Positions 45,872-59,280 of a stretch of 64,000 nt of DNA are shown piece after piece. Source of the stretch: Carettochelys insculpta (Eukaryota > Chordata > Testudines > Carettochelyidae); the NCBI RefSeq assembly GCF_033958435.1, contig NC_134145.1:36483501-36547500 (forward strand). Direction: 5' to 3'. The translations under genes and the position numbers were made by a program. A model generated the notes under the pieces. That model saw only the letters and a list, made by a program, of their open reading frames with translations. It ran no database searches and was not told the DNA's origin. Positions within the stretch are counted from its first letter, which is position 1. Every line of letters begins with the position of its first letter.

Positions 45872-46896
45872 TAATTCTAATATTCTTACAGTACATGGAA
45901 AGATGTGCATTATATATGCTATAATCATAAAAGTAAGAAAAGATCAGCTTAAGAATCTGCACCTCTCAAGTGTTACACCCAGTTTGATACCCTATTATAC
46001 AAACAATAGTTTTGAAACTAATGGATGTGCCCATTGACTTTATAAAGGACACACAGACCCTTGTGATATGATGCCTAGAAGTTACGTGGACCCATTCGAG
46101 TAATGCTAACAAGAGCCAAGTGAACACTAAGATGTTTTAATTTTACTCATTTTGCAATTCTATCTCTGTTCACAGTCCTGAATAACTTTTAGATCCTCCA
46201 GGGTCTGGGCATGATTACACAAATATTTCTGGTGGAACACATCACTGAATACCAAAATGTTCTGTCTCAGCCAACAAGCTAGAATTGCTGGTTCAAGTTT
46301 TAAAGATTACTAGAGACCCTCTTACCTTCAGAAAAAAGCTCATTTGTGCAGATGGTACAGATTTAGAAAACTACTGCATTCTAAGTCATCATGACCTAGT
46401 AAGTTACTGTGAACTAAAAATGACTAGAAATCTATGATTTTACTTAAGAAACAGTGTTCGCCCTAGAACAACTTTTTTTTAACAGAGAGATTTAAATGGA
46501 GTGAATAAACTAAGCTCAGAGTCTAGTCTAAAGCAATTATATTACAGTAATTAGTATTTAGTAACAGGGGATAAATATCCTAGATTATCCTTAACATTAA
46601 TTCATTGTAATAATTTCAGCATAGCACGCATGTCCAAAGGGAAACAATGTAATCACAATAAATGTAAAGGGACAATGTCAACACAATTTTAGAAAAAATC
46701 TCTTAAAAACCATTCCAGGCTCTGATATAGTACATTTGTGATAGGCTCCTCTGAATATCTTTAAAGAATTTAATTAAAATTACTACTAACTGTTTTTCTG
46801 TTCCTCTGCTGATACTTATATAGGAAAATCCCTCAACAGTTATTATTCCCACCCCAGAGTCCCTCTTTTGGGGTTTCAACTTCTCTGAGTGACAAA

Positions 46897-47332
46897 GGCT
46901 ACATCTACACGAGCCCCAAACTTCGAAGTGACCACGCAAATGGCCATTTCGAAGTTTACTAATGAAGCGCTGAAATGCATATTCAGCGTTTCATTAGCAT
47001 GCGGGCGGCCGCCGCACTTCGAAATTGACGCACCTCGGCACCGCGCGTCTCGTCCCGATGGGGCTCCTTTTTGAAAGGACCCCGCCTACTTCAAAGTCCC
47101 CTTATTCCCATGAGCTGATGGGAATAAGGGCACTTCGAAGTAGGCGGGATCCTGTCGAAAAGGAGCCCCGTCGGGACGAGACGTGTGGTGGCAAGGCGCG
47201 TCAATTTCGAAGCGCCGCAGCCGCCCGCATGCTAATGAAGCGCTGAATATGCATTTCAGCGCTTCATTAGTAAACTTCAAAACGGCCATTTGCGTGACCA
47301 TTTCGAAGTTTGGGACTCGTGTAGACATGGCC
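46897..47332. mobile_element. Family A foldback MITE, copy 4 (436 bp, TSD AAA)
   Basis: Ends GGCTACATCTACACGAGCC and ACTCGTGTAGACATGGCC, flanked by AAA (46894-46896 and 47333-47335). Same size and plan as copy 3. Confidence 0.87.
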
Positions 47333-47639
47333 AAAGAGTGGATATCCTCTAGCTGTTGGTTTTTTGGTATTCCAAGTCTGTCAACTGGCAATTTGGCATA
47401 AGTGTATTTTCAGTTCTCCTGGAACCTTCTCATTTGTCAAGTGTGCTGGAAGCCAGGGTCTATTTAAAGATCCAAATTATGTAAATCATATGCATGAATT
47501 CTCCAGAATTCAGGCAATGAAGATTATCTCACTATGGGAAATAAACCTGGACTTGACAGAGCTACATATCCCCACAAAATAGAAACCCCAACTTTGAGGG
47601 GAGGTTGGTAAAGGATTGAAACATATGTGCAGTAGCTTC

Positions 47640-48297
47640 AAAAAAGCTGAATTATAGAGAATTCTGTGCCAAAAAATTGAAAATTCTATGACACAAAAAT
47701 TACAAATTCTGCAAAATTCCACAAGTCCTATTTCTCAAAATAAAACTATATAATTATTCCAGTTTCAATTATTTTGGTAATTTATTTCAAAATACCTCTC
47801 CACTAGTGTGTTGATAACAAAGCAGACAAACACACAATTTTTCTCAGGAACATAGGGTCAAAGAAACCCCTATGACAACAATTGCTGTTCTCTGGCCCCT
47901 CAACCCAAGATCCCAGTTGTGTCCCCCACCCCTCAAGCCCATCCACTCACCTTCCACAGCCTTGTTACTGCCCCCCCCAAACCCAGATGTTCACACTCCC
48001 TTCCTCTCCAACCCTGACCCAGGAATCCACAGGTTGAAACAGCTGGATGCTGCGTCTGGGCTTGCCAGCAGTTTTCTGCATGCTGCCGAGTCCTTGCTGG
48101 GAACTGCAACTGCTAGTAACCCTTCAGCTCCTCCTGCCTCCTCTCTTATCCCCAAAGGTAGTGTTTCCTACTAGTGAGCATGGCTCTGCTAGTCCAGTCG
48201 GACCTTGTGATAGCCAGCAGCTCTGCAGCCCATTTCTGTGGGGAAAGAAATTCTACATGTACAAGATTAATTTATGCAGAATTCCCCCAGGAGTAAC
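47640..48297. mobile_element. Interspersed repeat with gaattctgtgcc / gcagaattccccc ends
   Basis: Begins tatagagaattctgtgccaa, with repeated aaattct motifs, holds a C-rich middle (47890-48010) and ends tatgcagaattcccccagga. This layout is a familiar turtle/crocodilian repeat. Superfamily not certain (possibly hAT-type). No coding capacity. Confidence 0.5.
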
Positions 48298-49561
48298 AAT
48301 ATATACCTAAGTAAAACAAGGCCTGTTCAGAAAAGAGACAAACTTAACAGATAATGCTGGGGAAGGAAGAGTTTGAATCCATCCCGTCTAAATGATTCAC
48401 TTCACAGCTCACAGAGAGATCTGCTATGCCTAGAAATAAACATGTGGCTGTTTGTCACTTGAAAAAAACCTAAGGCGGATACCATAGCCTCAGTAGTGCA
48501 AATGACGACAGAAACTCTTCTTGCAGAAGTGTCAGGCAGCATCAACTAGAAAAGTACATCTATGGCCGCCAAACATTTTCAACATCATCTTGTGTTGGTG
48601 TCTGAATAGTTTCCAGAAGGAATTTAAGGAATTGGTTCTGACCCCTACAAATGACGTGAGTACCTGTGTGAGTAAGAGCCTGCCTATCCTGTGTATCCTA
48701 CAGATGCAAAAGTGGTGCTACAGTTAAAATCTCAGAAAGAAGGGGACTGATGAGAGCATATTTGGGAAGAGCTCTTGATTCTTCCTTTGTATGGTTTGGG
48801 AATGGATTTGCTGACTTTCAGGTCACGTTGTAAGTCTAATTTATTTTGTCAGGTTTTTACTGAAGTTACAGGCTCAGGGATGGGAATTTGTTGCTACGTT
48901 GATGGATAGCTGCTAACATCAGTTCATCTTTGAGGATGATGAGCAAATCTCTATGTTGTGGATTCTGATCTTTTACTTTGGCATATTTTTAATATTTGAC
49001 AAGTTCCTTCAGCTTAAACATGAGCCTGTGGGAATACATTTTAAAATATGAAATAGAAACATGTAAAATATAAATTGTGTGGAAAAGAAGAAAGTCCACA
49101 GTTTGTGTTATGAATGAAGGGTGCAAATTAGAGAAGTGTGAATTATTAAGGCAATAAGCCTTTCTTTATCAAAGAAATGCATAAATCAGTTTTGACATGG
49201 AAATTTTCAAACCTTACAACTTACATAGTTGTTGCGTAGAATGTAGAGAGGCCATTTTGAAATGGGTCTACCTGTACTCAGTCCATGAGGATGTTTCTGC
49301 TAATGTGTTAAATATTAAAAGGAAAAAAATGTCATTTCTGCTTAGACCCTGAGGTAACTCACAAATGAACAAACCAAATTTTATCAAATATGATTTATGA
49401 TTGATATTTTTTTCAGCTAGCCAGGGCCACTTCCCATTTGAAAATATTATTTTGCTAATATTTTGAGAGAATAAAATTATTTATTTCTATAGAACTCTTT
49501 TTCTTTAATTACAATTTACATCTGATCATGTGGTTCAGGAACTTGGAAAGGAGTTTATAGA

Positions 49562-49872
49562 GAAAAAAACAACAAGGAATGCTGTTGCACTTTAAAGACT
49601 AACAGATTTATCTGATCATCAGCCTTTAAGGGCTGGAACCCACCTCATTAGATGCATGAGGTGGAAACTTCTGTATGTCATGTACCTACATGCATGCAAA
49701 GATGGGCCCAGTGCTAACCTGGTCAATTCAGTCAGGGTGGATGTGGCCCATTTCTAACAGTTGATGCGAAGGTTTAGGTACCAAAAGAGATGTGAATACC
49801 AAAAGTGTTAGTCTTTAAAGTGCCACAAGATGCCTTGATTTTGCTGAAACAGACTAACACAGCTAACACTGT
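49562..49872. mobile_element. SINE (+) / Penelope-3'-like / SINE (-) composite
   Basis: 49562-49665 is the turtle SINE in plus orientation (aaaacaacaaggaatgctgt, gcactttaaagactaacaga, attagatgcatgag). 49665-49800 resembles the Penelope-like 3' non-coding sequence at 35290-35370 (ggtggatgtggcccattt, aacagttg, accaaaagaga). 49800-49872 is the SINE head in minus orientation (gtctttaaagtgccacaaga, cagactaacacagct). Confidence 0.75.
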
Positions 49873-50130
49873 GGAGTTTATAGAGGTTTTCTCTTAAAAA
49901 TAGTGAATGGACAGTCAGGAAGTTGATAAGACTGCTTATTTTTCTATGCTTTCATTTCAGACAGCTCAGTGTGGAATGCTATGTGAAGCAGTATGCAATT
50001 TTTTATTGAACTGAATTATTAGATATGCTAAAAATAGAGCTGTTGAATTAGCTACTGGAAAGCTGGATATCTGAGATGGTGGTTTCATTAAAGCTGTCAC
50101 ATAGGGGAGAAATTTTGAAAAACACACATG

Positions 50131-50500
50131 GGGCTTGTCTACACTACCACCCTCCTTCAAAGGAAGGATGGTAATTAGGGAGTTGGGCGTTTACTAATGA
50201 AGTGCTGTGCTGCATACGCAGCACTTCATTAAGCAAATTCCCCCCCACGGGCGGGGTGGGAATTTAAACTTTGAAGTACTGGCTTGCATCTAGCTGCGGC
50301 TCACCTGCCGCTACTTGGAAGTGCTGGGGCAACTTCGAAGTTCCTTTACTCCTCAAAATTTTGAAGTTTGAGTTTAAAACTTCAAAGCTGCTGTGTGGCG
50401 GGGGGAATTTGCTTAATGAAGTGTGGCACTTCGTTAGGAAACTACCCACACCCTAATTACCATCCTTCCTTCGAAGGAGGGTGGTAGTGTAGACAAACCC
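50131..50500. mobile_element. Inverted-repeat MITE (370 bp, family D)
   Basis: Begins GGGCTTGTCTACACTACC, ends GGTAGTGTAGACAAACCC. Inner hairpins aatgaagtgctg / cagcacttcatt parallel those of family A, and TTCGAAG sites are present. Flanks ATG and AAG differ by one base. Confidence 0.82.
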
Positions 50501-51394
50501 AAGGTGTTTAGGCACGTGTCTCACTGAAAGCCCAGTCTCTTGGTTTTGTGCTTCCCTAAATCCTTTAGGTACTTTTAACATCTCTCCAAATACTTCTTAA
50601 GTATGTTTTGAGATTTTTTAAAAATTTCCAGTGTTACAATGTCATGAAACTCACTACGCATCGGAAAATTTTTACATTAACATCTGCCCAGCAAAAAGTT
50701 TCAGAGTGAATATTTGCATTATTTCATGAATGTGCAATCACCAAACTTATCACATCAGTTATAACATGTTGCTGCCTCTGTAGATAGTTTATTTATTTCT
50801 ACTCTTGTGGGGTCTCAGCAGCCGGGGTGGCAAAAAGAGGATAGTAGAAGGTGACAGAAGTCTCAGTTCATTATTGTCATACAGTAAGATTGTAAGTGAC
50901 AGCCAAAACAGGGTGCTGGAAGTATCATGCTGTATATTAAAGAATGGAAAAGCTTCATGTTAAAGACCTCCAAAAACTGCATTATAACTGATGAACTATA
51001 GAAGAGTCTCCAGCAGCATTGTGATTTTTGTTTCAGTACTTTCTCTAGGGATTCACAATTGATGAATTTGTTCTCACCAGAGAAGCTAAATCCTGTTCAT
51101 TTAAAGATAACAGTATCTCCCACTAAAACTGTCTCTATCCAGATATAAAAAGCATTACGCTGCCAATAGAGAACTGACAACATAATGAATCAACAATGAA
51201 ACCTTAAGCCAGCAAAGCTTTAAGGTGAATAAGTTTGTTTTTATTATAATGTATTCATGGCTCAATCTAAAGGTAATCGAGCATATTATGAACTAGAAAA
51301 AGTGCCTGTTTCCTAATAGTAAAAGGCAGCGGGTAGCTCACATTTTGAATAGCCGTAATGTTGATGGGAGAAGCAGCAAGTAGCTTAAATGAAG

Positions 51395-51660
51395 GGGAGG
51401 CACCATGATTTAGTGGACAGTGCAATGGACTAAAGAGAGGCGGAAGACCCAGATTTCATTCTCAGTGCTAGCAATGACCCACTGCATAATGTTGGGTGAA
51501 TCATTTCACCTCTTTGTGATCCTGTTGAGTCTTCTGTGTTTCAATTATAAGCTCATAAAGACAGGAACTCTCTAGCTATGTGAACATACAGTGCCCAGCA
51601 CAAGTGGGCCATGAATTCAGTTGGGAGCGCTAGGCACCACTGTAATAAAACTAAAACTAA
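51395..51660 (+). mobile_element. MIR-like SINE with L2-like tail
   Basis: gtggacagtgcaatggacta, cagatttcattctcag, atgacccactgcataatgtt, gggtgaatcatttcacctct and the tail agtgcccagcacaagtgggc ... gcgctaggcaccactgtaat follow the MIR/core-SINE order in full. Long for such a copy. Confidence 0.8.
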
Positions 51661-52679
51661 CCAGTTTAAAAAAATGGCCCTGAATCAGTTTGTTTTAACT
51701 CCAAGAGAAGGGGACTGATACATTTGTATCCTACTCGCATTTTGTTAACATAAAAAGAACACTGACAATAATTATTTTTATAAATAGATTCTAACAGGGA
51801 ACATTAGAAGAAAGCTCCCACATTGATATAAGGACTCTGTAAAGAATACCAACATCTAGTGATGTAGAGGGAGGAGGGGTCAGGCAGGCAAGCAGGCACA
51901 GATCTTAACAAAATCTTTTTCCATCATGATTGAAGCCATTTTCCATGTCAGACATAACTTCATTTACCCAATTTCCATTACATTTCAGTCTTACTCTGAG
52001 ATATACAGACACACAGCCATTTATTTTGTAAATTCACTATGTGCATTTAAGTTTGAAATGATTTTACATGATATCCAGTGATGTATCTCTATGTATCTGG
52101 AAGCAGAATTGAAGGCCACTTGTCTTATTTAGTATATTTTATATTTTTCAAGTATACACATTACTGATGCATATAGAAAAAATGGTGAGAGAGAGCATGA
52201 CAACCAAAGAAATAAAAATATGACATCTGCTGCAATGTTAGTAAAGCAGAAACAGCCCACATGGTTTTAAAGAGAAAATATATGGGAGTGGTAGTGACCA
52301 CCATAGGAACACAGTCTCACAGACTTTGAAATCACACAGCTAAGCAAATTGCTGTATAAATCTTCACTCTGTAAAGTCACCATATAAATTACTGGTAGTG
52401 CTCTATAAATCAACCAAAATGCTGCCTTCTCCAGTTCCGAAGTTTTTGTCCCTGCCTATTTGCTTTTCTGCCTGTGTGTTGCTCTGTTGAGAGCATTCTC
52501 TCACTGAGTCCCCTGCCACTGATGCTACTTGAAAGTATGGAGAGGGAAGCAGAGAAGTGAAATTCAGCTTCTTCCATGAAAACACAGACAACCAACCCAC
52601 CCGGACACCCTCTTACAGGAAGGCGTTGAACCGATCTTTCCTGCATTGTCTCCACAAACGTGGATCTTGCCTGTGGACC

Positions 52680-53800
52680 TGTGACTTTTACCCCGGGCTG
52701 GAGAGCTTAGGGGGGAGGGTAAGTGAGTTGGAGTTATGGAGAATCTTGACCAGGTAGGGCAGTTTTCGGACAGTGGAGTTGACAGCCGCTATGGGTCTGA
52801 GGGCAAGGTGGGAGAGGTGGGATGGGCAGCATACCCCTAGAACGGGTGGGGCCAAGGGTGGAAGGGGAAGGGCCTAGGGCAGTCAGCCTTGGGCCCCTCC
52901 CCATAGAGTGATGGAGCAGCACTGCCATGGTACTTCAAAGGAGTCCCTGTGCAACTGCCCCTTTCCTCCCACCCTCCCTTGCCAGGCCTGCTTTGGGGCG
53001 AGAGTTTTTGGGGGACCCAGAGTTATGAAAGGCTACAGGCAAATGAGCTTAGAGCAGAAGGGCAGGCACCTATGGGAACCATTAACATTTCAGATAGTTA
53101 AACAGTTACCTTCTTCACCCAACCTCCATACCAGACTCTGCCCTTCTTCCATTAATACCATAGAAGAGTGTGGCCCTTGACCACTTACCAAATTCTTGAA
53201 GGGGCTCCTCACCAAATGGCATTGCCCACCCTCTCTATGGGCTCCCCCATGGGACAAGAGGTGTGCAGGGATGGGGCAGGGTGGATTGGGCTCCAGCTGC
53301 TCTGCAGGGCAAGGGCAATGGAGACTCACCTGGAGCAAGGCTCGCCCACTGGTGGTCGGGACAGCCATGCACTGGTGCCACTGCTGCCTCCTAACTATCC
53401 TGGGACTCCCCCACCCACCCTCTGGCCTCCAGATTTGAATAATGGTGGGGCTGTGGTGAGTGCATGTGGTGGGGCAGCTACATGTGCAGCACCCTCCTGT
53501 CATCACTGCCCAGGCCCAGGGAGGAATGAGGTACCACAGAGAGCCCAGCTGTCTGTGTGGTAGTCAGAACCTCTGACCCGGGCCTGCTGAGCCCCGGACC
53601 CTGCTGAATGGTATGAGCTGCTGTGAAGACGCAGGCCAGACCCACCATCCTGCTTCGTACTCCGTGCCTGCCTCTGCCTGTTCCATTCAAGGCAGACAGC
53701 TGCAGTTTTCACGCCTTCTGACACTGTGAGGTAGAAGGAGACCCCCCCCCCAAAGCAGGGGCCAGGAGCAGTCACCCCAATCTGCCCAACCCCAGAGATG
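52680..53800. repeat. GC-rich repeat block
   Basis: G/C-rich, with ggcagtcagccttgggcccc and catagagtgatggagcagca-type motifs that look like a GC-rich turtle repeat of unknown class. The overlapping open frames on both strands (53090-53563, 53503-53775) show no protein family signature and are not called as genes. Confidence 0.45.
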
Positions 53801-55529
53801 GCTCTGGCTACATAAATCCAGAGTCCTTACTGTCTCACATGTTATACAGTACTCTCCACACTAACTATAATTAAGGCTGCATAATACTTTACGCCCCAAA
53901 CCCATTTCTAGACTCTCATATCTTTTAAAAACATTTACCAGTCATAGTCACATTATTTTTTCCTTGTTTGATGTTTGCCTGAAAACAATTTCTCCTCAAC
54001 TCCCCCCCACCCCCGAAAAAATGTGAGAGAAGTGGTTACATTATTTACAATGAGGAAGAACAGGAAAATCAACGCATCTGCCACTGCCAAACCAGCCTTA
54101 TGATGTCTTCTGGGAAAAACTGTTAATCCAAAAGGGCCGTGGGTAGAAAGCCATAAATTGTCACACGAAGAGTTGCTATTGAGGCAAAGTATCTTTGAGA
54201 GTTCTAGTGAGCAGTGGTTTTGTTGGGTCTGAGTTCTAAACCCTTCTTGCTAAGTTCATAAAGTGCACAGCTAATGAATGCCAAATATTAATGAAAATGG
54301 AAGAAAATAAACTGATTAATATTAATTCTTATGCTTTTGCACTACTTTTTCTTGAAAGCTGTGGCCCTTTTGTGTCACTCAGGTAATGGAAAAGGGCCAT
54401 CAACTGGCTGAATTACCCTGGCTGGGGATTCCCACAGCACAGAAGTGTTATCCACCTGGCGTAAGAGTTTGTGTTGGGTCAGCATAGCGAGCTCCTACAA
54501 TCCTCCCCTAGCCACACCTCAGCACAGGAAATGTGATGCATGGCAGGACCATGTTGCTCTTGAACAGTCTCTGACAGACAGCTGCTTGAAGCAGCAATCA
54601 GGTGCTACCAAGCTGCTGTAAGCAACGTCTAGGCCAGGGCCAGCGTAGTGCTACACACAGCTCCTGACTCCTATGACGCCGAGCAGCACTGGGCATGGCA
54701 GAGAAGGTGTCCCTTTGAATTCAGCAGAATTTGAATTTTGTTCCCCTTTGAATTCACACACTCTTCTTGTTCTGCTCTGTGCTGAATCTTCATTTAGCCC
54801 ACTATGTTTGTGCAAGAAGAAACTACTTTCAAAATAGAAGAGGAAGAAGGCATTCTTTAATTCTTTACAGAGTATTAAACTCTGCCCCTGAGTTGTTTTG
54901 TTATTGAGTTTTCTCTTTACAGCTTTATTTTACCCTTTTTGTCATCACTCATTTCCAAATACTATACAACTGCTCCACAAATGCTTGTTTCTTGTAATCT
55001 CCATTCTCTAAACTTGTGTGGATAACACTTTATCTATGATTCTTTAAACCATGATTATTATGGATTACTATGAGTTTACCTCCATCTGCCCTACTTCTGA
55101 GACCTGGACAGAAGACTAAATGACACGTCAGTATGCATTTTATGAAACCACATTACCATGGCCTCATGATGATGTGTTTAGCACCACTTTTGTGCCTGGG
55201 TGTTATAACTGTTATTTTAAATAAATGCCTAAAATTATTACCTTTTATTGCAATTTTAATCAATGCCAGCATTTTCTCCTTGAGTTAGACATCACTAACA
55301 AGTCATTCTCACTTTTGTGACTCAGCTGTTTGGTTTTATTCAACCTTATATTGAAAAAAGTGAGATTTTAGGATTCATGGTTGCTGTAGTGCCACAAAAA
55401 TTTTTATGTTTTACAGCAAAAAGTTTCTCTATCATGAAGTATTTGTTAGACAAAAATTAGTCAATATAGCAAAAGTCTGTGCTTACAATTAAAAGCTTTA
55501 ATAACGTGGATGCAAATTATTACCTTCAC

Positions 55530-55582
55530 GTGGTGGTGGTGGTGGTGGTGTTGTGTGTGTGTGTTTGTGTGTGTGTGTGTGG
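55530..55582. repeat. (GGT)n then (GT)n microsatellite
   Basis: Six to seven GGT units, then about 15 GT units with one TTT interruption. Confidence 0.9.
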
Positions 55583-56636
55583 AGGGGGGATGGGGTAGTA
55601 GGCAGAGGATAAGAGGAAAGATCTGAACACATTATTGTGCTACTTCATGAACATCTGGTAGTCTGTCATTTAATAGACAACAACATCTTCTCTAAACAGA
55701 AGAGACATGAATTCATCAGGGATTCCTGTAGTACAGTATGTGCTTAACTTAAGTACCTGTTTTCTGTGATTTCCATAGATTATCATATTCATGACACTGT
55801 GAAGTGAAAACATTCTTCTCACTCTCTAACCAGAACATGAAAAAGAAATTAAAATATTGGCAGGCACTTTGTCTCTAGTTTGTTGGACATGTAAGAAAAG
55901 GACTTTCCACCCATTTATGCTAATGAAATTCTGTCAGCTAAGCAGCATTGTAACAAAGATGACAGCAGAATGTCTATTAATATATACCTTATGGGCTAGC
56001 AAACACAACTGTATTCAAGTGGCTTCTTTCAATAAACACAGATCAATTGTGCCTTAGAATTGGGATAGCTTTGTGTAAATACTAGTTTATCATTTATTTT
56101 TACCAAAAATCCATTAATTCAGTATTCAGTTTTTGGATGGATACATATTACACATATGTACACATGCACACACATCTTATGTGTTGGTGATATTTATGTT
56201 GGAAACTACACTGTCAAATGAAAAACAGTAATTACCATATACTTTTGACTGCTTGCCTGCCAATTGTTCAGATACCACAGTGATAGGCAATCTGATAAAA
56301 TCAAACCCTGTCATGGCTTTAGCCTTCCCTTTCTGAGGCAAATTTTCTGAGGGGACAGTAGCTCACTATAGCCAGCAGCATCTAATATGTGCGAGTATCT
56401 GGGCCCTTTCCAGTCAGGCTTCATACCAATTACAGTATGGGAGTGGTAATTAGAGTAAAATCTCTTTACGTTTATTGACAAAAGACACACAGCCATGCAC
56501 ATACCGCCAGATTTATTTGGAGCACTGTCAGTCATGACATTTCCTTACCCTTGTCTATGACAACAATAACTAGGATCCAGTAGATTTGGTTAGCTGGTGG
56601 GAGCTTTAGTTCCCCTGAAGGATAATCATGAGAATA

Positions 56637-56800
56637 TAACAGCATTTTTTCATGAGCTTTTAGAAGGTTTGATGCTGGCACCAACTTTATTTAATGTGTT
56701 CTCCAGTGACTTACTGAACATCATCGCTGGGCAGCTCAATTACATCAGCAAGCTCTGCAACGCGACCCGAAGCCACGGGGACATGATTGTGTGTTACAAC
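56637..56800 (+). pseudogene. Possible reverse transcriptase fragment of a non-LTR element
   Basis: The plus frame reads EGLMLAPTLFNVFSSDLLN, then KLCNATRSHGD, which resembles the QGSVLAPTLFN-DLP and ADDLC-AT-S segments of jockey/CR1-type reverse transcriptases. It is short and diverged, so this is tentative. Confidence 0.4.
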
Positions 56801-57050
56801 TGCAGGCCTGCCAATAGGTGGCTATGGGGGCAACTGCCCCAGGGCCCATTTGCAATGTCACAGCAGCGCTGCTCCAGCTGCCTCTGCCTGTAAGAGAGTG
56901 GGAGCGGATGAGCACCACGGCCTAGGTGGGGTTGAGGGCTAACTGCCCTGGGCCCCGCCCCTTCTGTTGGTGCTGCTCTTTCCAGGACATGGAGACAGCC
57001 CCCCCCGCATCTTGCCCTGGGGCCCGCAGTGGCTGTCGATGGTGCTGCAC
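56800..57050. repeat. GC-rich interspersed repeat (gggcaactgcccc type)
   Basis: gcctgccaataggtggctat, gggggcaactgccccagggc, later gccctgggccccgccc. The gccccagggc motif and composition recur in the block at 58920-59280. Unclassified. Confidence 0.5.
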
Positions 57051-58009
57051 AATTGGATTAGATTGGAAAACCCTACCCTCTTAAGCTCACAGATGGATGG
57101 ACAGACAGATAGATGCACAAACTCTCTAAAATATATAGCAGGCTAGTAGACTTTTTAAATGCAAACCATTGCTAATAATTCCTAAATACACCTTCTTCCA
57201 CTTCAGAATCATTGTAATCCATCTCTTACGCTGGATAAACTGCTGTACTTACCCTGCTTACTGCACAGGCTATAATGCTTCTCCTTATTCATCTCTCATA
57301 CACAGTAATCCTTCTACCTCAACTTTAGAGATTTCTAATTTAAATGTAAAATATTCACTGCAGACAAAAGAGTCCTAGTGTAAACAACAATTCTTGTGGT
57401 TAAGAGTGAGGCGCCAACCATTGCTTTTAAAGTCTTCAAAGTACAAATTAGACAATACTGTGATTTTAATAATCAGTTGATTATCTGACCTCATCTGCAT
57501 TTTATGCTAACAAGTCATGCAGAAATAAGCCCTAAGAATGATATTTAGCAGTGAATCCTATAGTCCCTATTCAGTCAGAAGTCAGTGGGAGTAGAACTGA
57601 GGGAACACAGTGAACATTTTCCTATGATTTTTCTTGTTATTGTTTCGCATGGGCAATTTTATTCCCCTCAACAACTAATTTCCTGGAAAAACTGACATAA
57701 TTGGATACGTTGATAGTTCTCATACAAGATGAATGGTTGCGGTAATAATTTCCTTGGCTTCTGCCATTTTTTTTGCTAAGAAATATTCTTATTTGAACCA
57801 ACATGGCCAATTTTTCAGCATAAAATATCAAGAATAAAATAAGCCCATTTTCAAGTTCATTACTAATTTTGAAAAACACCCTCACATTTTGAAGTTTTGT
57901 CTTTCATTGAACATTTACTTCAGACATCCCCCACATGAGAGTTTCCCTGAAGAAAATGCAAGGTCAGGAAAGTAGGATTTGGCCTTCTGTTTTAACTATT
58001 ATCTTTATT

Positions 58010-58090
58010 ATTATTTATATTGCAGTAGCACCTAGGACCTCCAGTCATGGACCTGGAGCTCACTGTAGTAGTCTGTAACACACACAACAA
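58010..58090 (-). mobile_element. L2/MIR tail fragment, antisense
   Basis: tattgcagtagcacctagga, cctccagtcatggacctgga, gctcactgta is the inverse of the tail seen at 51590-51655. Confidence 0.6.
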
Positions 58091-58599
58091 AGAGGCTGAC
58101 TATTTCTGCATTCTGTTACATAGATTAAAGCTGAGCCTTTCTTCACAGCTGATGAGTGAGTCACTGGATACCAAGAGTAATGCTCCTGACATCTTCAATT
58201 TTGACTAAACAGAAGTCATTGGAATAAAGGCTGCACTGACAGGTACACTATAAAAGTATAATGAAGTCACTGAGCCTGATTCTGATCACAACTATATCCC
58301 TTTTATCCTTGTCTAAAATAGTTGAGTTCAAGAAAATATCCTTGATTTACACCACGAGGAGAGTCAAATTCATTTACTTCATCGGAGTTGCGTAGAATGT
58401 CTATCATTGCAACATCTGGCAATTATCTTCAGGCCATCTTCCTGTATTCTGTGGAATATCATAAAATTCCCTGATACAAGAGAAAGATTATATTTGTAAG
58501 TCTAAGTCTTAGCCATCATTCTACAGTTTTTCTTTAAAGGAGGACATTATGGTGCTAATTGCAGTTCAGAATGGCATGGTCCCTCCAGCAACTTATCAG

Positions 58600-58790
58600 G
58601 CCTCCAACAGCATCTGCCAGAGCAAGAGGAGCACAGGTTAAAGGATCTGCTGGCCCCATTCTTACTCTTCCCCTCAACCTACTTTATGCGAGGGAGCATA
58701 ATTAGGTGCTTAAGATTAGGGGTCTTCAGCAAACAAAGGGTCCACATGCCCTCCTTGCAGAATATCTCTGAATTCAGCAGTTCCCCGAGA
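58600..58790. repeat. Left arm of a 190-bp inverted repeat pair
   Basis: gcctccaacagcatctgcca, ggccccattcttactcttcc, cctcaacctactttatgcga, gggagcataattaggtgctt, caaacaaagggtccac, ctccttgcagaatatctctg. The same blocks occur in reverse complement and reversed order at 60040-60232. Unnamed. Confidence 0.8.
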
Positions 58791-58919
58791 AATGGGGAAA
58801 GAAGCAGCTTAACCTAGCTCTGGACAGTGTTTATAATATATAGCTGACTTACTGAGAATTCAAATGTCTAAATCTGGTTGAACATGACTTAACACAGTCA
58901 GGACAAACTGGTAATTTCA

Positions 58920-59157
58920 CTGGGTCTGACAGAGTTGGTGGGACCCTGGACAAGGCTGGGGAAAGGGGGGCCTGCTTTGTGCCCCTGGAAGGGGTTGGCT
59001 TTAGCTGGAAGGGGCAGGGTGGGGTAGTCAGCTGTTCATGCTGCATGGACATTGATGCTTCCACTCCCCCACTGTACTCGCTGCCTGGAGCAGACAGCGC
59101 AGTGCGATGTTATGGCAGTAATTTAATGTGCCCAGGGCTGCAGGGGCCACCCCTGCT

Positions 59158-59196
<39 letters not shown>

Positions 59197-59280
59197 AGGA
59201 GCTCTGGGCCCTTTTGTATCATTGGGCTCTAGGGCACTTGCCCCTTTTTTTCCCCCGACTCCTTGACAGCAGGCCTGCTT
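58920..59280. repeat. GC-rich interspersed repeat with CAG run
   Basis: tggaaggggttggctttagc, actcgctgcctggagcagac, cccagggctgcaggggccac and ctctagggcacttgcccc point to a GC-rich repeated sequence of unknown class, lying between the two inverted arms. The 95-codon plus frame with polyglutamine (58979-59266) is a repeat artefact. Confidence 0.5.
59158..59194. repeat. (GCA)12 microsatellite
   Basis: Pure trinucleotide run of about 12 units inside the GC-rich repeat. Not in a credible gene. Confidence 0.95.

Noticed and set aside
53090..53775. Overlapping open frames of 90-138 codons on both strands
   Set aside because: GC-rich repeat with few stops in any frame; no protein family match.
58979..59266. 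Polyglutamine-containing open frame (and polyalanine on the other strand)
   Set aside because: Caused by the (GCA)12 run inside an interspersed repeat; no coding signature on either side.
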